Assembly: GCA_024654105.1 (NCBI GenBank)
Contig: JANLID010000147.1
Span: 1 to 8,368, forward strand
Reading direction: 5' to 3'
Length of the DNA stretch: 8,368 bases
From: Gallionella sp.
Lineage (GTDB): Bacteria; Pseudomonadota; Gammaproteobacteria; Burkholderiales; Gallionellaceae
The notes beneath the pieces are model-generated. The model searched no databases and was not told where the DNA came from. It saw only the letters and a program-made list of their open reading frames with translations. Both the position numbers and the translations under genes were made by a program. Shown in pieces: positions 5,896 through 8,368 of the stretch. Each line of letters opens with the position of its first letter. The stretch's first letter is position 1.

Positions 5896-6142
5896 TCTCC
5901 AAAGTGCGCGTCAGACGTTCAAGTTCTTCCTTTTGTTCTTTTGAAATTAGAGCCTTTTTAAAGAGTTTGTTCTTGGCTTTACCAATCAATTTGAGAATAT
6001 TGTCGATTTGAATAAAGAAGAGCCGCAGTATCACGCGCTTGCTGTGATCATTTACTTGCTCGTTACGGAATAGACATACTGTATCCATAAGACTAAAACA
6101 AAGTCCCAGTTTGTCGATGTCGTTCTTGGTTTCTATCAACAT
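5807..6142 (-). CDS. Hypothetical helical protein
   Basis: A 111-residue product starting at an ATG with AAGGA about 8 bases upstream. An upstream in-frame TTG (6169) is less likely. It is predicted almost wholly alpha-helical: helices at about 3-25, 33-60 (RVILRLFFIQIDNILKLIGK, amphipathic) and 68-92 (EQKEELERLTRTLEISYTNA), with many Lys, Ile and Leu and no signal peptide or membrane span. The arrangement recalls HEPN-like or AbiV-like small helical proteins, but I see no RX4-6H catalytic motif and do not assign it. The last 18 residues lose helical character and overlap the truncated replication-type gene tail to tail, so the C-terminus may be a junction artefact. Codon use is AT-rich compared with the core genes. 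Confidence 0.6.
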   Translation of the reverse strand: MLIETKNDIDKLGLCFSLMDTVCLFRNEQVNDHSKRVILRLFFIQIDNILKLIGKAKNKLFKKALISKEQKEELERLTRTLEISYTNAYDTIHCMPRSPERMVVVYDVIYA

Positions 6143-6169
6143 ATAGCTTATCCTTTTCAAATACTGCAA

Positions 6170-6444
6170 ACCGCAGCCAATTTTACTCCACTGACTGAGA
6201 GAGTTTTTGCATCATACGATGGTTCGAAAAAGTTGCGGTCACTCCAGCATGCTGCACCGACACCATTTTCAGAAAATCGCAACGGTCTGCTCAGGCCGAG
6301 AAAATGACGGTCAGGTTCAAAACCTATATTTACGTAGTGGTGGCCGCACCTGACTCGGCAACTACATGAGCCTGAGCAATCACGGTTTCCAATGTTTTGC
6401 GATGTTCGCGGGCGAGGGCTATTTTCATTTTTATTTATTTGCTT
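6170..6444. other. Gene-free block of nested inverted repeats
   Basis: No coding frame with a believable start is present. Exact inverted pairs are GTTGCG (6232-6237) with CGCAAC (6278-6283), TGCTCAGGC (6288-6296) with GCCTGAGCA (6370-6378), CCGAG (6296-6300) with CTCGG (6354-6358), and GTCAGGT (6310-6316) with ACCTGAC (6348-6354). A 10-bp palindrome CAGCATGCTG lies at 6245-6254. The 6288-6378 pairs nest into one imperfect stem with arms of about 30 bases. It separates the helical-protein gene from the end of hipA and could hold the promoter of the former and the terminator of the latter. Confidence 0.5.
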
Positions 6445-7734
6445 TCAAAGCGGCTCAAAGTCTGCGGCAATGCTGTCTGCGGTTGTGAAAATCAAGCCTG
6501 CTTCTTTGGCGAATTTATGCCAGTTATCCAGGGCTGCACGCACATCTGCCAGTAAATTTAACGGGCGACGGATGCCAAAGCGCTCGGCCTCAAGCAATAA
6601 ATCGGCGCGTGTGATCGCGCTGAATTTACCGTTGACGCTCATCAGATGTTGGTAAGTCCACTCCCCCTTGGGGTTGTATGCATGTGTCACATCGTAGGAC
6701 GGGGCAAGTTCCCATGATTCGCCCTGCTTCAAGCGGAAAGCGAAATTCTTGGTGTGGTCGTCGCAGTTTTTTGCCATGACGTTAAAGGCCATGCGCCGGA
6801 AGGCCTGGCCGATAGCTTCATCCCCCAGTTTGAGCTTGGCAATGACCATGAACAGTTGCGCGTAGGCATGGGTGGCACGTTGTTTGTAGTCAAGGTGATC
6901 CATGGCACAGAGCGTTTGCACATGGTGCTTGATAGTGCCTTCGTCATTCACTTGACGGTCAAAGCGGCGGGTCATGAAATGAGCACGACCGCTTTCTTCC
7001 ATTAAGCGACAATCCGCCATGTTGATTCCAGCAGCCTTGGCCATCAGATGGTAGGCGTATTCGATGCGCCCGTAATCGGCTGCTCCGCCCAACTCCATGT
7101 CTTTGCCTACACCATCGAATTTCAGCAGCCAGTGCTCGAAACCGGGAGCCGCATCAAACTGGCCACTGCGAATCTGGTTCGTCTTCGGATTCCAGGTGAC
7201 AACCGCTTTTGCACGCGCACCACCAGCGGAAGTGCCGACTCGAATAATATTGGCGAGTGCTGTCTGCGCCTGCACATCGCCGGATAGGTCGCCATGAATC
7301 ACCTTGCGTGCGGCTTCTACCAGACTCTTCATTTCCAAAGGTTCGGCACTCTCTCTATGCGCCCCGCGTGCGGGTCTGAATTCCAGCGCACCCATGCCAC
7401 GCTTGCCCATATAGGCAAGACGGTCGAGAGTGGTAACGGAGCGTTTTTCGACCCCTTTGCTGGTCATCCATGCATCGATCAGCGCATTGCCAAAATCGTC
7501 GGGTAACGCGTCGGCCAGCAATCCGGGAAGACGCTTGTAGCTTGGCTCGGAAAGATTCTGAAAGGCAAAGGTAGACCGGGTATCAGCCAAAGACATGGTG
7601 AGTGGTGCCAATTCGATGCCGCCTCGTTTCCATGCGGGGTCGTAGGCAAACACGTAACAGCCCAAGCGTGGATCTGGTGCTACGGCCCCGACCCGTTTGC
7701 CCCAGATGCGCACTTCGATGACCGGGGTATCCAT
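6445..7734 (-). CDS. hipA: HipA-family serine/threonine kinase toxin
   Basis: Toxin of a type II toxin-antitoxin pair. Studied HipA kinases phosphorylate an aminoacyl-tRNA synthetase (GltX in E. coli) and halt growth; the target here is unknown. The 429-residue product is full length. Residues 1-115 form the N-subdomain (FQNLSEPSYKRLPGLLADAL is typical). The glycine-rich loop is GTSAGGARAK at 167-176, with Ser169 a candidate autophosphorylation site. Lys205 in LLKFDG, Asp325 and Asn330 in DDHTKN, and Asp348 in SYDV correspond to the nucleotide, catalytic and metal residues, so the kinase appears intact. The N-subdomain is present, which argues against the split HipBST arrangement. The ATG overlaps the hipB stop as TGATG, with AGGA 6 bases before it, so translation is coupled. 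Confidence 0.95.
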   Translation of the reverse strand: MDTPVIEVRIWGKRVGAVAPDPRLGCYVFAYDPAWKRGGIELAPLTMSLADTRSTFAFQNLSEPSYKRLPGLLADALPDDFGNALIDAWMTSKGVEKRSVTTLDRLAYMGKRGMGALEFRPARGAHRESAEPLEMKSLVEAARKVIHGDLSGDVQAQTALANIIRVGTSAGGARAKAVVTWNPKTNQIRSGQFDAAPGFEHWLLKFDGVGKDMELGGAADYGRIEYAYHLMAKAAGINMADCRLMEESGRAHFMTRRFDRQVNDEGTIKHHVQTLCAMDHLDYKQRATHAYAQLFMVIAKLKLGDEAIGQAFRRMAFNVMAKNCDDHTKNFAFRLKQGESWELAPSYDVTHAYNPKGEWTYQHLMSVNGKFSAITRADLLLEAERFGIRRPLNLLADVRAALDNWHKFAKEAGLIFTTADSIAADFEPL

Positions 7735-8054
7735 CAGCTTTCCTTGGGGGGCTTGGCGGATCGCCGCACGCGTTGCGGCGCTTTGGATTGGCGAAGTAAA
7801 TCCAGTGGATTGATGCTGATTTCTGGCGCAAGCATTTCGATGCCTTGAAGATATTCGAGTGCTTTTAATACGCGCATCAGAGTCTCCACGGTTGATCCGT
7901 GGCCGCATTCAAGATTACGTAGCGCCTTTTCAGAAATACCTGCTTTCTCGGCGGTGGTGCGCTGATCCAGATTGCGATTAAGACGCAAGCGTCGTAGCCG
8001 CTCTCCCAGGACGGTCTGGAGTTCTTCCGGTGTATTAAATAGCAGTGTGCTCAT
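7734..8054 (-). CDS. hipB: HipB-like antitoxin, Xre-type HTH repressor
   Basis: A 106-residue antitoxin that should bind HipA and repress the operon. A helix-turn-helix of the Xre/Cro class spans about 14-70: LGERLRRLRLNRNLDQRTTAEKAG gives the first two helices, then SEKALRNLECGHGSTVETLMRVLKAL gives the recognition helix and support. The C-terminal 25 residues are basic and probably disordered (RVRRSAKPPK), a region that in HipB is often the protease-sensitive part. It precedes hipA with a one-base overlap, the usual antitoxin-first order. The start ATG has no clear ribosome site, and a leader of about 58 bases is predicted from the promoter. Confidence 0.92.
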   Translation of the reverse strand: MSTLLFNTPEELQTVLGERLRRLRLNRNLDQRTTAEKAGISEKALRNLECGHGSTVETLMRVLKALEYLQGIEMLAPEISINPLDLLRQSKAPQRVRRSAKPPKES

Positions 8055-8118
8055 TCGGTCATTATGTGCTGGTTAATTGGCATCAATACTGTTAAGAGGT
8101 CATTTCATGCCAAACAAC

Positions 8119-8146
8119 TTTATACGATATATGATGTGTGTGTCAA
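8119..8146 (-). promoter_or_regulatory. Probable hipBA promoter
   Basis: On the minus strand, a perfect TTGACA -35 (8146-8141), 16 bases, then TATAAA -10 (8124-8119). Transcription would start near 8112, upstream of hipB. A nearer CATAAT (8066-8061) has no good -35 and would give an almost leaderless message, so it is less likely. Confidence 0.65.
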
Positions 8147-8164
8147 TCGGCATATTTATGCCGA
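8147..8164. promoter_or_regulatory. Candidate HipB operator (palindrome)
   Basis: TCGGCAT and ATGCCGA are a perfect 7-bp inverted repeat around ATTT, directly upstream of the hipBA -35 box. GGCAT or its complement ATGCC also occurs at 8079-8083, 8107-8111 (near the predicted +1) and 8189-8193. HipB proteins bind several palindromes around their promoter; this sequence differs from the E. coli TATCC-N8-GGATA site, so binding is inferred. Confidence 0.5.
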
Positions 8165-8180
8165 CTAATAGATATTATTT

Positions 8181-8203
8181 GCGTAATAGGCATTCTTACG
8201 CCT
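8181..8203. repeat. Second inverted repeat upstream of hipBA
   Basis: GCGTAA (8181-8186) and TTACGC (8196-8201) pair around nine bases that include GGCAT. AGGC (8188-8191) and GCCT (8200-8203) offer an alternative pairing. It may be a distal operator copy or simply part of an AT-rich regulatory region. Confidence 0.35.
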
Positions 8204-8316
8204 GTTATATTTGCAATGACCCTTTGGATTGCATATTATGGGGTATCGTGAAAACTGTAGGTCTATTTCCCTAGCAGCCTGTCGGACTTAAAATTTCACC
8301 AACCACCCCAATAAAA

Positions 8317-8325
8317 TGCTATAAT
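8317..8325 (+). promoter_or_regulatory. Extended -10 promoter of a gene leaving the window
   Basis: TGCTATAAT matches the extended -10 pattern TGnTATAAT exactly, with no good -35. An ATG follows at 8361-8363 (ATGAGCCG to the window edge), which may be the first codons of the next plus-strand gene. No ribosome site precedes that ATG, and nothing can be said about the product. Confidence 0.5.
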
Positions 8326-8368
8326 TCGTCGCGTAATCATAAAGTTATCACACAAAACCCATGAGCCG

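Noticed and set aside
6288..6378. Integron attC site
   Set aside because: The nested arms suggested it, but the required GTTRRRY and RYYYAAC core sites are absent.
8107..8274. Possible 55-residue plus-strand gene divergent from hipB, with AAGAGGT before its ATG
   Set aside because: It coincides with the hipBA promoter and operator-like palindromes, and the translation has no protein-like regularity. Regulatory DNA explains it better.

Overview
The window looks like a chromosomal piece of a betaproteobacterium. This is inferred from codon and protein character and from the coaBC-dut block facing radC, which is also seen in gammaproteobacteria; the genus cannot be fixed from the sequence alone. 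The left half is housekeeping DNA, the right half is accessory DNA, and a tRNA pair marks the border.

Left half (1-4064). A hairpin-rich repeat lies at the left edge. Next come dut and coaBC on the minus strand, overlapping by four bases and so probably one operon (dUTP removal and coenzyme A synthesis). radC runs the other way, with only 34 bases between the two start codons. A 370-base gap after radC holds the remnant of a pentapeptide-repeat gene on the minus strand. serB (the last step of serine synthesis) follows, then two hairpins, then a clear sigma70 promoter with a GC-rich discriminator that drives tRNA-Ala(GGC) and tRNA-Glu(UUC).

Right half (4065-about 8270). Directly after tRNA-Glu there is no core gene. 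About 390 bases of gene-free DNA with inverted and tandem repeats lead into a damaged small membrane-protein gene. A compact plus-strand cassette follows: a small basic protein with an AlpA/PrtN-like look, a 17-codon mini-ORF coupled to both neighbours, and a phage or plasmid replication-type winged-helix protein. The last one's tail is built on 23-bp tandem repeats and is cut short. An unrecognised helical protein faces it on the minus strand, then comes a 275-base block of nested inverted repeats. A complete hipBA toxin-antitoxin operon lies on the minus strand, with a readable promoter flanked by candidate HipB operators. No integrase or transposase is visible, so the region reads as the worn remains of one or more mobile elements beside tRNA-Glu, stabilised or accompanied by hipBA.

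The last 50 bases hold an extended -10 promoter and the first codons of a plus-strand gene that leaves the window. The features least explained by known families are the 23-bp repeats with their embedded palindrome, the coupled mini-ORF, and the nested inverted repeats between the helical protein and hipA.
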